From NCBI GenBank assembly GCA_030411725.1, contig MU839853.1, positions 62,001 through 126,000 of the forward strand: a stretch of 64,000 bases of DNA. The letters run 5' to 3'. The notes under the pieces were generated by a model, which was not told the origin of the DNA, made no database searches, and was given only the letters and a program-made list of their open reading frames with translations. This DNA is from Echria macrotheca (Eukaryota > Ascomycota > Sordariomycetes > Sordariales > Schizotheciaceae). A program made the position numbers and the translations under genes. The first letter of the stretch is position 1. The number at the start of each line of letters is the position of its first letter. Below, in pieces: positions 31,569 through 42,741 of the stretch.

Positions 31569-32264
31569 CTAGTACTCATCCTCCTCGGGGTCCTCAAACA
31601 CACAAAGTGGCTGCCCAAGACTGTTAAAACCATTGTCGCAGTCACAAACTGGGCAACAAAACTCCAACGACCACCAACGGAACAGACGGGAGCCACAAAA
31701 ATCGCATTTGGGAATTTGACCACAGTATTCTCGGACCTCATCCCACCACGGAATTGTGTCGGGAGTGCGAAAGGCGGGGGGGATGAGATCGTATTCGTCA
31801 TCCTCACATAGGTAGACGACCGACTGGCGGGAGTGCTTCGGCGTAACCGGGCCCGGGGTCGTGGGGGGAGTCTTGTCCGAACCCGAGTGCTCCTCATCGA
31901 GGGAGGGTAGCTGCTCGGCGGTCGGACTGGTAGCAATGGTCGCCATGATCGACTTGGTCGCCTTTTTGGGGGTTGAAGGGCTGACTGGAGTCGTCGGGGT
32001 GGAGAGGACGATCAGAGCGGTCGGCTCATCAACCAGGTGATCCTGATGGGAAGTGACTGCCTCCACCGGACCGCCGGTAGCTCCGATGTCGCCAGGGACG
32101 GGCGTCGTGGCGCCCTCGGAAGCGGCGTTCTCGGAAGACTTGGGAAGGGAAGGCTCGAGGCCTATGGCGTTCTCGACGCACGAGGTGCGCGAGGGCTCCG
32201 CGAGCTGGGCCATGACTTGAGACTGTCGCAATTGACGGGTCAAATTAGCATCGTGACCAAACAT
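31569..32264 (-). CDS. Hypothetical protein with C-terminal cysteine cluster
   Basis: Read from the ATG at 32264 (a further ATG is at 32213), 231 residues. The first 150 residues are low-complexity, rich in S, T and P (TPTTPVSPSTPKKATKS, TPPTTPGPVTPKH), and so probably disordered. The C-terminal 70 residues look folded: VVYLCEDDEYDLIPPAFR, then WWDEVREYCGQIPKCDFCGS, then RWWSLEFCCPVCDCDNGF. The C-x2-C and CC-x2-C-x-C spacing suggests a zinc-ribbon-like site. I do not recognise the family. The frame upstream of 32264 is open but leader-like. It is convergent with the ankyrin gene, whose stop is 160 bp away. Confidence 0.55.
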   Translation of the reverse strand: MFGHDANLTRQLRQSQVMAQLAEPSRTSCVENAIGLEPSLPKSSENAASEGATTPVPGDIGATGGPVEAVTSHQDHLVDEPTALIVLSTPTTPVSPSTPKKATKSIMATIATSPTAEQLPSLDEEHSGSDKTPPTTPGPVTPKHSRQSVVYLCEDDEYDLIPPAFRTPDTIPWWDEVREYCGQIPKCDFCGSRLFRWWSLEFCCPVCDCDNGFNSLGQPLCVFEDPEEDEY

Positions 32265-33205
32265 TGGGAACGGGATGAAATGCACGATTAACGAACCGAA
32301 AAGGGTCTGTGATGAGTAAGGTAGGTAGCCGAAGGCGCTGGATTGGTCGAGTGCGCGATGTTTGCAGGGCGGTGAGAAGGATGAAGCTTCGCGCGAGAGA
32401 GGTGGGGGGAGGAAGTTCCGAGGGAAGAGTTCACGGAGTTGAAGGGCGAGACCAATGAACTCGGTCGGAGTCGCAAGACTTGCGGGAAAAGAAGTTGTTC
32501 CGGTTTGCCCCTCCCACAAAATTGTGAAGTCAAACGCGAGGCGTTCAAGCCCTAACCAGCACAATTCCTCAGGCTCTCAAGTCCGCCACGGGAAGGTCTT
32601 CAACGTTCCTTCGCACTGTGCAGAATTGGGTTGTGATGTCCACCACAGCCGGACGGACCAGACGTAGCACTACGTCAGAGACGCTACAACAGTGTTATTT
32701 GCACGGATAGTGATCAATTGACTTTCTCAGAAAGGATACTCGTGGTGAACGCTCCGGCCAAACTGCACTGGAGTCGACGAGAATGCAGCCTTGCAGCCGA
32801 GTCGACGTTGTCCGGCACGGCAAAGCGGGGGCGCCCGCCACCCGGGGTGTTGCGCCATGGGCATGGGCGCGCCGAGCGGACACTACGTCATTGTTCCACC
32901 GGCCAAGGACTCGTGGCTGTCCTCGAGTCATCAGAATCACGACACTTCTAATAACTGCTGGGCTGGGAATGAATGTGGGATTAAGCAAATTTGAGGACAT
33001 CCGCCAAAATTGCCTCGGTCTGGGGTGAGTGAATGCTTTCATGAGGTGACGGGTATCACAGCTAGAGGCGGGCAAGACACGGTTCCGGGCTGATTAGATT
33101 ACTATGTCCAGATAGCTATCTAAACGCAAGACTGGCGCAGAAAAAGAAAAAAAGAAAGGCGCCGAATCTCATATCTGCTGCTCGATCTAATACTTGGGCA
33201 GCCGT
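32265..33205. other. Intergenic, no gene seen
   Basis: Promoter of the cysteine-cluster gene and 3' region of the exonuclease gene. Only short frames are present. A purine-rich patch (AAAAAGAAAAAAAGAAAGG) lies near 33138. Confidence 0.45.
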
Positions 33206-34448
33206 TCACCACTTGGGTTGAACCTTGGCGCGAGGCTGCTGCCTTTGCATCCGAGCAGCAATCGCCGCTTCAATGTGCAAATGAACGAGGTCCCTTGCCG
33301 CTCTGGCATCCTCCAGGCTGTCGTGGCCGTATCCTGTTTGAATGCTTCTCCCGAGCCGCTTCTTGGCCAGTGCCTGAAGTGACATGCCGTCGGGGTGTCC
33401 CTTACCGCGCCCCTTCCTGGTCTGACCTTGTCCTTCTTGCGCCTTCTCCTCCACCTTCGTCTCCTCCTTCTTTTTCGCCTTCTCCTCTGCCTCCTTCTGC
33501 GCCTGGCGAATGCCGGACTCCAGAAGGAACGAGTCGACGACACGATGATGAATCCAGCGCAGAGAGACCAAGTCGCTCTGCATGCCGTGGCCAATGACAA
33601 CCGTAGCGGGGCCTACATATCGAAAGATGGCGGCTCTCGCGGCCGTTTTGCCAAAAATGCACTCACGGCTGCGTCGTGCTTTCTCCATATCTCCGGCACG
33701 GATTCCCGAGTACTTTGTATTGTAGTGCAGCATCGGGACATCGGGGTAGACCAAGCTATCGAGGAGAGTTGTGCCGGAAAAGTAGTCGATGATGGTCACG
33801 CGAATAAGTTCCGATTCACCGTCGCGAGCAGTCCCCATCTCACAGTCGATAGCGACCGCAATACGATGGTCGGGGTGCTGCTGGATGGGGGTATCCTCGA
33901 ATTCCCAACGCTCTCGGATGAGTCGATTCTCTGGATCTGGCTCAACTTGGTGCTCATTGCTTCCGCCGCAGGGAGGATGCGAGACGTGCTGCCCGCAACA
34001 GCTCCAGATCTAAGCATTAGGTTAGGAACTTCACATCAGCAAAAAAGGGAAGGTCGTGTGTACATACCTTCGATTTGACCTCACCGGGATGGAACTTGCA
34101 ACAAAACTCGGGCTTCTTCGTGCTCGCGTTGGCGGGTTTCGGCGCTGCATTCTTGACAGTTGCAGCGGGGCGGCGGTCTCGAATGCGCGTCTTGAGAGCT
34201 TTGATGGACGGTCAGAGTGCTAGCTGCATAAGCGGATGCCGGGCGGGACACTTACGTCTGGCGTTGCACTTGACGCATCGCTTTTTCTCGTCGAGCTGCT
34301 GATCCGTCAATTGCGCAGTAATGTGGCCGGCCTTCTTCAGCGCCGCAATCGAGGGCACCAGGCTGTCAAGCACATCGAGGTACGCGGGACTGGGCGCGAT
34401 CGCAATGATCGCATACTCGTCGGGCGCTGGTGAGCCGGGTGACGCCAT
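33206..34448 (-). CDS. DEDDh RNA exonuclease, REXO family
   Basis: Exons 34448-34256, 34198-34068 and 34009-33206 give 375 residues. A zinc-type block is built across the second splice: FCCKFHPGEVKSK joined to IWSCCGQHVSHPPC. The exonuclease domain then begins AIDCEMGTA (D163, E165), continues with VVIGHGMQSDLVSLRW (second motif), and ends GYGHDSLEDARAARDL (third motif with H and D). This order is that of fungal Rex3/Rex4-like 3'-to-5' RNA exonucleases that trim structured RNAs. An unusual lysine/glutamate/glutamine-rich insert (AQKEAEEKAKKKEETKVEEK) separates the second and third motifs. All four acidic residues needed for two-metal catalysis seem present. It is probably nuclear, but no localisation signal was assigned. 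Confidence 0.85.
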
Positions 34449-35980
34449 TTTTCTTCCGCGATTCGAAGTTGTTGTTTGTGGAAGAACGAGGGGAGGAGTG
34501 AATTACGGGCCGGTTTTCTGGTTGGTAACTGGATGGAGGCACACACAAACAGACACACGGTGGGCATTGCGACCCGAAGTGGGGTCAGCGTAACACAGGA
34601 TGGAAAGAAGGATTTGATTGATGCCTCGTGAGAGATGGGATCAAGGTAAGGTTTGCTCCGCTTCCCGAGAATGAGACTGCCCATGCACCGCCAACAGACT
34701 CGTGAAGAATCGGCTGCTGGATTGGGAAACCGCCCTCATTACCTTGGACAGCAAGCCCAGTGGCCCGGAAGTGTCTAACTATCGATTTGGAAGGGCCAAC
34801 ATCAACCGTCGTTTTTTTCGTTTGTTTCGAAGCAGTGGCTGGCACAACCCCACCTTCCCAGTTAGGGTTTCGCCGGCGCTGACCGCCCTGAGATGGCCAG
34901 GCGCGTTGTGACCCGCGTCTCGGTGAGCGCGCGCTCACGTGATCCCGTGATTCATCATGACCACTAGTGGTATTGGTCAACTAGGTCCGCCGCCAATGAC
35001 TGTACTTGCGTTCCATATCATAGCCCGGCTCTGGTTTGGTATAACTGTTCGATCACAAGCAACAAGCTATCGCGTCGGTCGGATTGCAGAGTTCAATGTC
35101 CCCATCCACGACTGCTTCAAAAACTCGCCGCCGTGATTGGACCTCACTTCCAGCATTCTGATTGGCCGGGACAATATCTCTCTAGGAGACACAACGACCG
35201 CGTTTTTATCACACATCGGTCAGGATAAAAATGGCCAAAATGATCTGACGACAGCCCTGTATTTAATCTCAAGTAGACCCATGGTCGGTTGTCGCATCCA
35301 GCGCTTCCAATTGTTCTCATCCGGACGCATCGAGCCTGCAATTGTTCAGCTGCAGAGTGTGTGAAGGGGGGCTTCAAGTGAAGCAGAAAAGACTACGAAG
35401 ATTACCTGGCGATCTACCGATACTTGTTGATCTAAATCTCGTGATTTCGCCGTCATACGTGTCCCATTGTCCCGTCTGTGGAGGGCAAATACAAAGCTAC
35501 AATGGTCCAGTTCTTTCTTTGCTGGCAATTCTCAGTGTCAGAGGTCGTGATATCGGACGGAATACCAACAACAAGATCAGATGAGTGGGAATTTCAGCCT
35601 CTGAAGCAGAGCAGAAACCCGGGCGGGTGGCCAGAATAGAAGGAGATCACGATGTGGATCCAGCCGCACAACAATAGATATTCTTTGAAGACGAAGGGAT
35701 GAAAAGCATTGTTCTTGGTTGGCCTTCCAAACCAACTCTTGGGGGGTGTTTTCTTTCTTTAGCGCACAAAGGCTGTAAACATTGCTCACAATTTCTGCGA
35801 GCTCAACAGCAAGTCTGTTTCTTCCACTCCAACCGCAACTTCAATCAATGTTAAACACGCCACCATCTCTGTCAACTAGGTATTCCATCTCCTCCGTCAT
35901 ACGTCTCCCTGCACATTCTCCGACAAAAGAATACCTCCATTTTCATTTTGCTAACGAGAAGTGAAACCCAGGACAGAACC
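34449..35980. other. Divergent intergenic region
   Basis: About 1.5 kb between the exonuclease gene (minus) and the acyltransferase gene (plus). Short frames lack motifs. The last 100 bp before 35981 are C/T- and A-rich, a normal fungal leader. No RNA gene is seen. Confidence 0.45.
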
Positions 35981-37411
35981 ATGGCGGTCACTAAGCTATC
36001 GCTGTGGGACCAGGTGGCTCCCCGAGTCTACATCAACATCGCGCTCTGCTTTCCAAACTCGGACGCAAGCAAGAATGTGTCGATCGAGGCTCACATCAGA
36101 TCAGCCCTGGACAGACTTGCTGCCGAGCGCCCTGACTTGGCCGGCCAGCTCGTGACGCCCGACGGCGTGAACATCTACCTCCAGACTTCGTCTTCGGACC
36201 GCATTACGCTTTCCTCGACATCCGACCATAACACCAGATACGACCGTCTTCGCGACGGAAAGTTCCCGGCTGGATTCTTCGTCCATCCCAAGTACGCTTT
36301 CTTGTACCCGATTGACGTTGGTAAGTCCGGCCCTGTGTCGGCCGTCCAGCTTGTCTTTCTGGATGGCGGGTTCGTTGTTCTGGTGAGGCTGCATCACTCG
36401 TATGCTGACGGCAGATGCCTGAACACCTTTCTCGAGCTGTTTGCAGCGGCAACACAGCCCAACACTCAGCCGAGCGGTACCTCCGATGCCAAGACCAACT
36501 GCACTCTTGCACTGGGCCCGTCGATCACGAACCAGGGAGGCTTCCAGGAGCTTTTGGCGAAGTGTGAAGAGTACACACTCTTGCCTGCCCCGACCGGGCC
36601 TACCCAGCCTCCGGCACCTCGAACTGCTCCGTCGCCCGGGAACGCACCCGTTGGCAAGATCTTTGTCATGGATGGGGCCAAACTCGACGCGCTCTGCAAA
36701 TCGGACAACACGATCCGCATCTCCAAGTTCGCCGCCGTGGCTGCGGCCGCCTGGGCTCACACCACGCGTGCTCGGCTGGCCACGGGCAACTACACCCCCG
36801 CCGAGATGGCCCGTTTGATGACTGAGAAGCCCGAATTTCACAATCCTCAGGACTGGACCAACCCCCTCAAGAACCTATTTGCTGGCAACGACTCCATCAA
36901 GTCTTACTTCGGGAACGCCATCACCATGGCAAACACATATTCCATCAAGACGACAGGCGGCCTGCTCAAGGCTTGTAACTGGAAATCCGACAGCACGCCC
37001 CTCCTGACTGTCGCGGGAGCCATCACGGACGCAAACAAGGCCATCGATGAAAAGTATGTGCTTCTGCGCTCGGCCTTGTTTGCCTCGGCGCCTGATATCC
37101 GCCGTCTGGGGCTCAGCCTGGACAGCGCCAATCAGCCGTCCAGCTTTTCGGCCAACACATGGGCCTTTCTGGGCTCAAAGGCCAAGTTCTGGTTTCCGGG
37201 AATGTCGCCCGGGTCCGAGGGACGACTTCCCGATGCCATTCGACGGGTCCAGACGCAGTGGGCTACCGGTTTCCACGGTCTTATCCTTCCTGCCCGTCCG
37301 GGTCTTGAGGGCGGAGACCTCGAGTTTCTCCCGACGTTGCCCGGTTTGGCCATGGAGGCGCTCATCGCCGATCAAGCTTGGATGAGCCTGGTCAAGGAGA
37401 TAATCGAGTAA
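35981..37411 (+). CDS. BAHD-like acyltransferase (PF02458 transferase family)
   Basis: A single exon of 476 residues from ATG at 35981 (the frame is open 11 codons further up from a TTG). It opens LSLWDQVAPRVYINIALCFP, typical of fungal transferases related to trichothecene O-acetyltransferases. The catalytic HxxxD motif is in VRLHHSYADGRCLNTF (H139, D143). A KISKFAAVAAAAWAHTTRAR block matches the bridge helix region. The C-terminal DFGWG-like motif of plant BAHD enzymes is not obvious; the sequence near SANTWAFLGSKAKFWFPG may be its degenerate counterpart. It would transfer an acyl group from a CoA thioester to an alcohol or amine, usually in secondary metabolism. No biosynthetic cluster surrounds it, so the substrate is unknown. 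Confidence 0.8.
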   Translation: MAVTKLSLWDQVAPRVYINIALCFPNSDASKNVSIEAHIRSALDRLAAERPDLAGQLVTPDGVNIYLQTSSSDRITLSSTSDHNTRYDRLRDGKFPAGFFVHPKYAFLYPIDVGKSGPVSAVQLVFLDGGFVVLVRLHHSYADGRCLNTFLELFAAATQPNTQPSGTSDAKTNCTLALGPSITNQGGFQELLAKCEEYTLLPAPTGPTQPPAPRTAPSPGNAPVGKIFVMDGAKLDALCKSDNTIRISKFAAVAAAAWAHTTRARLATGNYTPAEMARLMTEKPEFHNPQDWTNPLKNLFAGNDSIKSYFGNAITMANTYSIKTTGGLLKACNWKSDSTPLLTVAGAITDANKAIDEKYVLLRSALFASAPDIRRLGLSLDSANQPSSFSANTWAFLGSKAKFWFPGMSPGSEGRLPDAIRRVQTQWATGFHGLILPARPGLEGGDLEFLPTLPGLAMEALIADQAWMSLVKEIIE

Positions 37412-37979
37412 GACAGATAGACAGCCCGTAGCCTCGTAGCATCTCGCTCTCCTAGGCCCTGTTTTCCTTTTCTCCCGGGACCTCTTATCCGGGGCGGCTC
37501 TTGGCTCGTATGGCCAAGGTCCCCAGGGTCTGCCTGCCCTTTCCCCTCCCCTTCACATGGGATTGGCCAGTCTTAGCAAACCTCCTGATAATTAGTTGAG
37601 CTGAATAAAAAACCTAAATAAAATATGTTTCCTGACACCCAATTGTGTGACCCATTTTCTGTACATCCAATCAATCCATATCCTCCTCCCTTTGCAACTC
37701 AAACGCAAGCACCACCAGGTGTAGGTGTTCCAAGATTATGCTAGGTATAAGAGGATAGCTGTCGCTTAGATTTGCAAATATACCTATATATCCCCCCCCC
37801 CCCCCCCCCAAAAAAAAAAGGAGGCGTAATAATAATAGGTAGCTTTAAAAACACTTTAGTCCATCCACCACGGGGCGGGTAAGCCTCGTCCAAAAAGGCC
37901 AGAGTCCGTTGATCTAGCAAAGGGATATATATAAATAATATAGTCGATCCTACTCGTACATATGGGTCGGAGTGCACGC
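37412..37979. other. Convergent intergenic spacer
   Basis: It holds the acyltransferase 3' region and a long C18/A10 homopolymer run. No gene is seen. Confidence 0.5.
37792..37819. repeat. C18 followed by A10
   Basis: A pure homopolymer pair at 37792-37809 (C) and 37810-37819 (A). Its length is likely to vary and to be unreliable in assembly. Confidence 0.9.
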
Positions 37980-39606
37980 CTAGTTTTCTCCAGTGTCGTC
38001 TGACCCGCTTTCATCCTCGATGATGACTTCGTCCTCATCTTCGTCAATCTCGAATTCATCCGACGCCTCTATCTCGGCCAGCCACTCCGGATACTCTTGG
38101 TCCTCCACAGAATACCGGCGCTCGGTCCGTTCTGCTAGGAACTGAAGAATAAAATTGCCTTGGACCGGCGGATGTATTCGTGTCGGGTTTTCCATATCCA
38201 CACCGTTGATGTATGCGTCCACCATTGACTCGTAACCACTGCATTTCACATCCCGCATGCTTCTGTAACGCTCCCTTTCCACGCAGTCCAGCTCACCGCC
38301 ACGGGCGTATTCGATGTGCTTGTAGCGGCAGTCGAAATCCCGAAGCAAGTCAAAAACGTCGGCCCAGAAGCCGGCGAGCAGGTTGGCTTTCGAGATCTCG
38401 ATCGTATGCATTGGGTGCTTGATACTTTGAAGCAAGGAGACGAGCTCCCGGTGTGTGAACCCAACAGCCCGTAGGCTGATTTCTGTCAGGCAAGGACTCG
38501 GTTTGTAGGCCAGGATGCGGCCGATAGACTCCGTCGGCTGGTCGTCGTTACCGCCCAGGGAGGGGTGCCGTAATGATGCATCACTAGTTTGCGGAGGGAT
38601 CGCGATGCTAGAAAGGGAGCAAGAAAGTGCTCCAGATTGGCCCGCTGAGACGGCCGGCTGCCGAGCAAGTCGTCATGAACAGCTAGGGTGAGGCTCTCCA
38701 GGTTGTGCAAAGCCGACCGGGCAAGAGGGTGCAAGGGATAGAGGGCGGTGCCGCTATCCGGAAGAAGGCTTAATGGGCGGGTGTCGTAGATCCGGGGGTC
38801 CCTTTGACAGTTTGTACCGGGAAGAAATATGTCAATGGCCTTTGGGAGCCGGCCGGCCTGCTGCAAGGCCCACAGTACCAACCCCATGAACGGTATGAAG
38901 TACTGGTCTTCGTCTTCGACAAGCCCATATAACAACGGTTCTGGTTGAAGGAAAAATCCGTGTCGCTTCAGCGCCTTGCAGGGATCTCGTGGATCTACAT
39001 CGTCAAACGGCACGCCCCGTTGCGGCCCTTGCTTGAGGTCCAGGTCGTGAAATTGAATCGTGTTTGCGCGTGGCATTCGCGCCACGGCCGCAGCGACTCT
39101 CATGAAGAACTCATCGGTTATAAGAAGTTGCTGTTGTTTCCTGTAGCGCCGGCGATACTCTTTCTGCTGTGCCCGCAGGAAATCCCAGAATGGCTTGTAT
39201 TCTTGCGACTCTGGATATTCATCCAACATGGCATCCGGATCCTGCTCCAGCACATCAACCAGCTCATTGCAAGCGTCGACAACCGTTGTGAGAGCCGCGT
39301 GCACTTCACCCCCCAGCTTCTTGCGATTCGGGTAATCCCAACGATCGTGGCGATTTGGCGGGTGGCGTAGTCGACAACTCTGTTGTACTCCCGAAGCAGT
39401 TCGTGTGCCTCGGCAAGCTTGTCGTGGTGAATTTGGGTGTACACTGTTGGGCAATCCTCCAGCAGCAGATAATTGCGCCTGTCATCCAAGTCGTCTAAGT
39501 CGTCCCAGTCTGAGGAATGCTCGGAACTGAGGTCGTTGTCGTCGTGACACGCGAACCCTCTGTCGGGCATGCCCTCGATAAGAGGGCCGGGGTGCAGCTG
39601 CAGCAT
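37980..39606 (-). pseudogene. Frame-broken hypothetical gene (two -1 shifts)
   Basis: Three adjoining minus-strand frames read as one protein. The first starts at ATG 39606 (LQLHPGPLIEGMPDRGF ... REYNRVVDYATRQI). The second continues GGEVHAALTTVVDACNELVD ... RANLEHFLAPFLASRSLRKL. The third continues GNDDQPTESIGRILAYKPSP, then LTEISLRAVGFTHRELVSLL, and ends in an acidic tail (EIDEDEDEVIIEDESGSDD). The breaks lie near 39330, within or beside a G6 run, and near 38555. Each needs one extra base to restore frame, and neither site has intron signals. The protein resembles fungal F-box/leucine-rich hypotheticals in the style of its third part, but I see no F-box. It is either a recent pseudogene or a gene with two assembly errors. 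Codon pattern and tail suggest it was coding until recently. Confidence 0.6.
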
Positions 39607-40284
39607 TTTGGCGGTGCCGGTGTCGGTGTCTGCGGTGTGGATGAGGAGGGATGGGGACAATTGGACGTCGCGTGTGCAAATCTTTTGCAAATCGCGTCAA
39701 ACAGCCCTCGTCACTGTCGTCAGTCGCGTTTGGCCCGGGCGAGTCAGTACTAACAGCGCTAAACCGTAACTAGTGGGCGCTGAAATCCAGTGGCTGATCG
39801 GCATTGAGCATGAGCACACCGCCCGTCATCCAACAAGCGTCTGGAAATACTCTACGAATACATGGTGGATTGTTTTGGGCGTGACCCAGCGCAGTGGATC
39901 TTTCTGAATTGAGAGTGTGTGTGGGGACCGGATCTCGCCCGCTGTCCAGAAGCATCCAATTGGAGCGGAAGATCCCGTCTCAAGAAGAAGCAAGCACATG
40001 ACACCCCTGAAGCCCACCCTTCAGTCCTTTCATCAGCCAGTTGCTGACGGATCAAGTTATCCGCAGCCATTTACCGATTCTGCATATATCCGGAGCCATC
40101 TCACGAAGGCGTGTTATGCCCCTGGGCCTGCAAGTACCCGGGGTCGCTTTGACATTTCTCAAATATCTTGTGAAGCTCCGCGTGCGCTTGCTGAATGTTG
40201 AAACGGTGGGGTGTCTGGCTCTTAACCACTAACAGACCGTTCTCAATCAGAGTCAGAAAATCAAGGATGAAAGGTGTGGACCTT
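39607..40284. other. Intergenic, no gene seen
   Basis: Between two minus-strand genes. Short frames only; no repeat or RNA gene recognised. Confidence 0.45.
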
Positions 40285-42741
40285 TCATGACTCCTCAGCA
40301 TCTGGATGAACTATGAATGCGAAGGGTGACGCTGTCAGTATTGCCCGTATGTATCTTGATCGATGCTTTAAAAAGGGAATGCATACCTCGGTGACGGATG
40401 GTTTAATAACGGCGTTTTGGGGCCGCGATTCGTCATCTCCAACCAGCTCGAAAAACGTATCCGTATGGATATTGTACCAGCCCTTATCTCGGGATAGTCT
40501 TGCCTTCTCAAATTTCCGAAGCAATGGGCTTCCCCCGATCATCCAGACAACGAATTCGAGATAAAGGCAGCCGAGGGTCCAGATATCGTACTGCCGGCCC
40601 TTGCCGCCCTGGTTGGGCAGGTCGCACTCGGGAGCACGGTAGTTGCAAGTGACAAAGATATTGCTGTGGAACCGCCGGGATGCTGTCCTGCGCGTGTTGA
40701 AGTCGGCAAGCCCGAAGTCCGAAAGCTTGAGGATGCCACGGCCCGAGCGGCCCTGGGCATCTCGTTCTCGAAACCACAAGACATTTTCAGGTTTGATATC
40801 GCCGTGGTTTCCAACCAACCCGTTTGCGTCCGGCAGCTGCAGCCGGGAGTTGCTCGAATCGTGGCTGTGTATCTTGAGAACCCCTTTGGCGATGCCCAGA
40901 CATTGCTCTGCGATCCACCGCATACCATCCATGTCACTTGGTGACGGCGGCTCCTTGTCCTTCCAGTAGGCCTGGAGATCGCTTTCGGCGCGCGGAAAGA
41001 TGAGAAAGAAGCTGCGGTTCTGTTCGTAGGTGGCAAGGAGGGATATCAGGTGTGGGTGGGCGTTGTTGCTGAACCGCTTGAGCATATCGACCTCCTTCCT
41101 GAAACTCTCCTTGTCTTGCGAGTGTAGACACTTTATGGCAAAGAGACAGATGCAATCCGCTGCATCTTCGCATTCATCCGAGGCCAAAGCTCGAGGACAC
41201 CTAAAGAAGTCATGGAAGTTGTGATGGTCCGGATGAATCTCGGCTTTGAAAACTCGGCCGCCGCCGCCCTCTAGCCCGACCTCGTCCTGCTTGATGGCTG
41301 AACGGAACGGCAGGATAACCCGCCTCTGAAGAAGATAGTGGGGTACTTTCTTTCGCTCGTCGCTCTTCGCAAAGAATGGCGCCAATGTCGTCCATTGCCA
41401 GTCCTCGAAGTTTCGAATATGGAGCTGACTCCATCCGTGTTTCTCCCGGAAGCATTTGAAGCGCCTAATGGGCTCGCGGGATGTCTCCAAGCCGGGGCCC
41501 TGCTGTGACCTGACGAGTGGCAAATCCGAGTCACTGATGTTTTGCTTGATGAACATCAGGATGGCTTCCGTTTTCTCGATGAGGACGAGAGTGGCGAATA
41601 TTTTTCGGAAAGTCCTGATCTTGGGTTTACCCCCGTCCTCGAAGCCGCTTATGCGTTTTTCCGAGCATATCGTGTGTGCGTAGTCCGCAATTTCGTCGGG
41701 GCGGCAAACAAGGCTGAGATGTTTCTTCAGTTCCTTGGAAACCGTCTGTTCGGTTAGAAGAACAGGGAGTAAATCCAAGGGAAAGAATCCCTTCTCCTTG
41801 TTGATGTCGTCGATGGGCTCAAGGACCTTGAAGAGTTTATCCTGGAGCCTGAGGGACCGTCCCACGCTCGGCTTTGATCTTCCAGTTCTGCGGCCTCTTG
41901 TTTCTCGATCTTGGTAGTGCAAAATCTCACCAAAGTCGGTGATTTCACTCTGCTCTTCGACAAGACGAGGCTTGGATTTTCCCCGATGAATGGTTGGGAG
42001 CGTGCTCTCATGTCTCGTAAACGCTGCTCGAGTTGCCCGATTATTGGATAGGGTGTCCTGATGATGGCTTGGGGAATTATATGACCGTGGCGACGTATGA
42101 TCGACTAACTCGTCGTGGGACTCATCAAAGACGTCCCTCCGCGGTTCGGCCTCGGCACCCACGGCTCCAAAGGTGAGATTCTCGGGCGATGGGAGTCCGC
42201 TTTCCAGATCAGAAGACATCACTGAGCTTGTTGCACTGAAGAAAGAAGACTCGTCGTCGGACTCGCGCAGCGCTGACGTTGATGTGTTCGGGCTTTCGCG
42301 ATGACCGACCGAGGTGTAGTCCGGGCTTCTGCTGTGTCTTGTACCATTGGTTGTTGGCGTTGGTAGAAAGCTGCTATGAGAACTCGGCGATTCGTTGGTA
42401 CATTCGTTCTGTGGTACGAAGCTTTTCTTGGGAGTACATATGCGATCCTGCCCGACTCCTGGTGAACTGAGGTGCTCGAGGCGTTCAATGTTCTCCTCGC
42501 TGATCGCATTCGTGTCTGGTGCATCAGTATGCACGATAAGAGGTATTTCGACAGTCGTAGTCACGGCGACGGCCGCGGTGGGCAGGTTTGGGTCATTTTC
42601 CCTCGTCTGCAGCTGGCTTGCGAGGTCAAGTGTTGTTGGGACACCGGTTTCACTGTTTGGCGACATTTTCCTTTTCGTTTTCTCCTCAGCATCGCTTTGT
42701 CTCAATGTAGAAGCCAGTAAGATAGATACGGGGGAACCCAT
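40285..42741 (-). CDS. Fungal protein kinase of the HET-associated type
   Basis: Read from ATG at 42741, about 818 residues. The N-terminal 300 are disordered and serine-rich. Then comes a conserved region that begins FFPLDLLPVLLTEQTVSKEL, has TFRKIFATLVLIEKTEAILM, and ends in WSQLHIRNFEDWQWTTLAPF; the same region stands before the kinase of the fusion gene at 44341. The kinase has a glycine loop (LEGGGGRVFKAEI), FAIKCL lysine, HGDIKPENVLW catalytic loop, LSDFGLAD, NYRAPEC and YDIWTLGCLYLEF. All key residues are present. The 3' end is uncertain: a good intron at 40332-40386 would move the stop up to 40311 and give a C-terminus of only six more residues; unspliced, the frame ends at 40285. Either way the C-lobe is short. 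Such kinases are often linked to HET proteins; the substrate is unknown. Confidence 0.75.
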   Translation of the reverse strand: MGSPVSILLASTLRQSDAEEKTKRKMSPNSETGVPTTLDLASQLQTRENDPNLPTAAVAVTTTVEIPLIVHTDAPDTNAISEENIERLEHLSSPGVGQDRICTPKKSFVPQNECTNESPSSHSSFLPTPTTNGTRHSRSPDYTSVGHRESPNTSTSALRESDDESSFFSATSSVMSSDLESGLPSPENLTFGAVGAEAEPRRDVFDESHDELVDHTSPRSYNSPSHHQDTLSNNRATRAAFTRHESTLPTIHRGKSKPRLVEEQSEITDFGEILHYQDRETRGRRTGRSKPSVGRSLRLQDKLFKVLEPIDDINKEKGFFPLDLLPVLLTEQTVSKELKKHLSLVCRPDEIADYAHTICSEKRISGFEDGGKPKIRTFRKIFATLVLIEKTEAILMFIKQNISDSDLPLVRSQQGPGLETSREPIRRFKCFREKHGWSQLHIRNFEDWQWTTLAPFFAKSDERKKVPHYLLQRRVILPFRSAIKQDEVGLEGGGGRVFKAEIHPDHHNFHDFFRCPRALASDECEDAADCICLFAIKCLHSQDKESFRKEVDMLKRFSNNAHPHLISLLATYEQNRSFFLIFPRAESDLQAYWKDKEPPSPSDMDGMRWIAEQCLGIAKGVLKIHSHDSSNSRLQLPDANGLVGNHGDIKPENVLWFRERDAQGRSGRGILKLSDFGLADFNTRRTASRRFHSNIFVTCNYRAPECDLPNQGGKGRQYDIWTLGCLYLEFVVWMIGGSPLLRKFEKARLSRDKGWYNIHTDTFFELVGDDESRPQNAVIKPSVTEVCIPFLKHRSRYIRAILTASPFAFIVHPDAEES

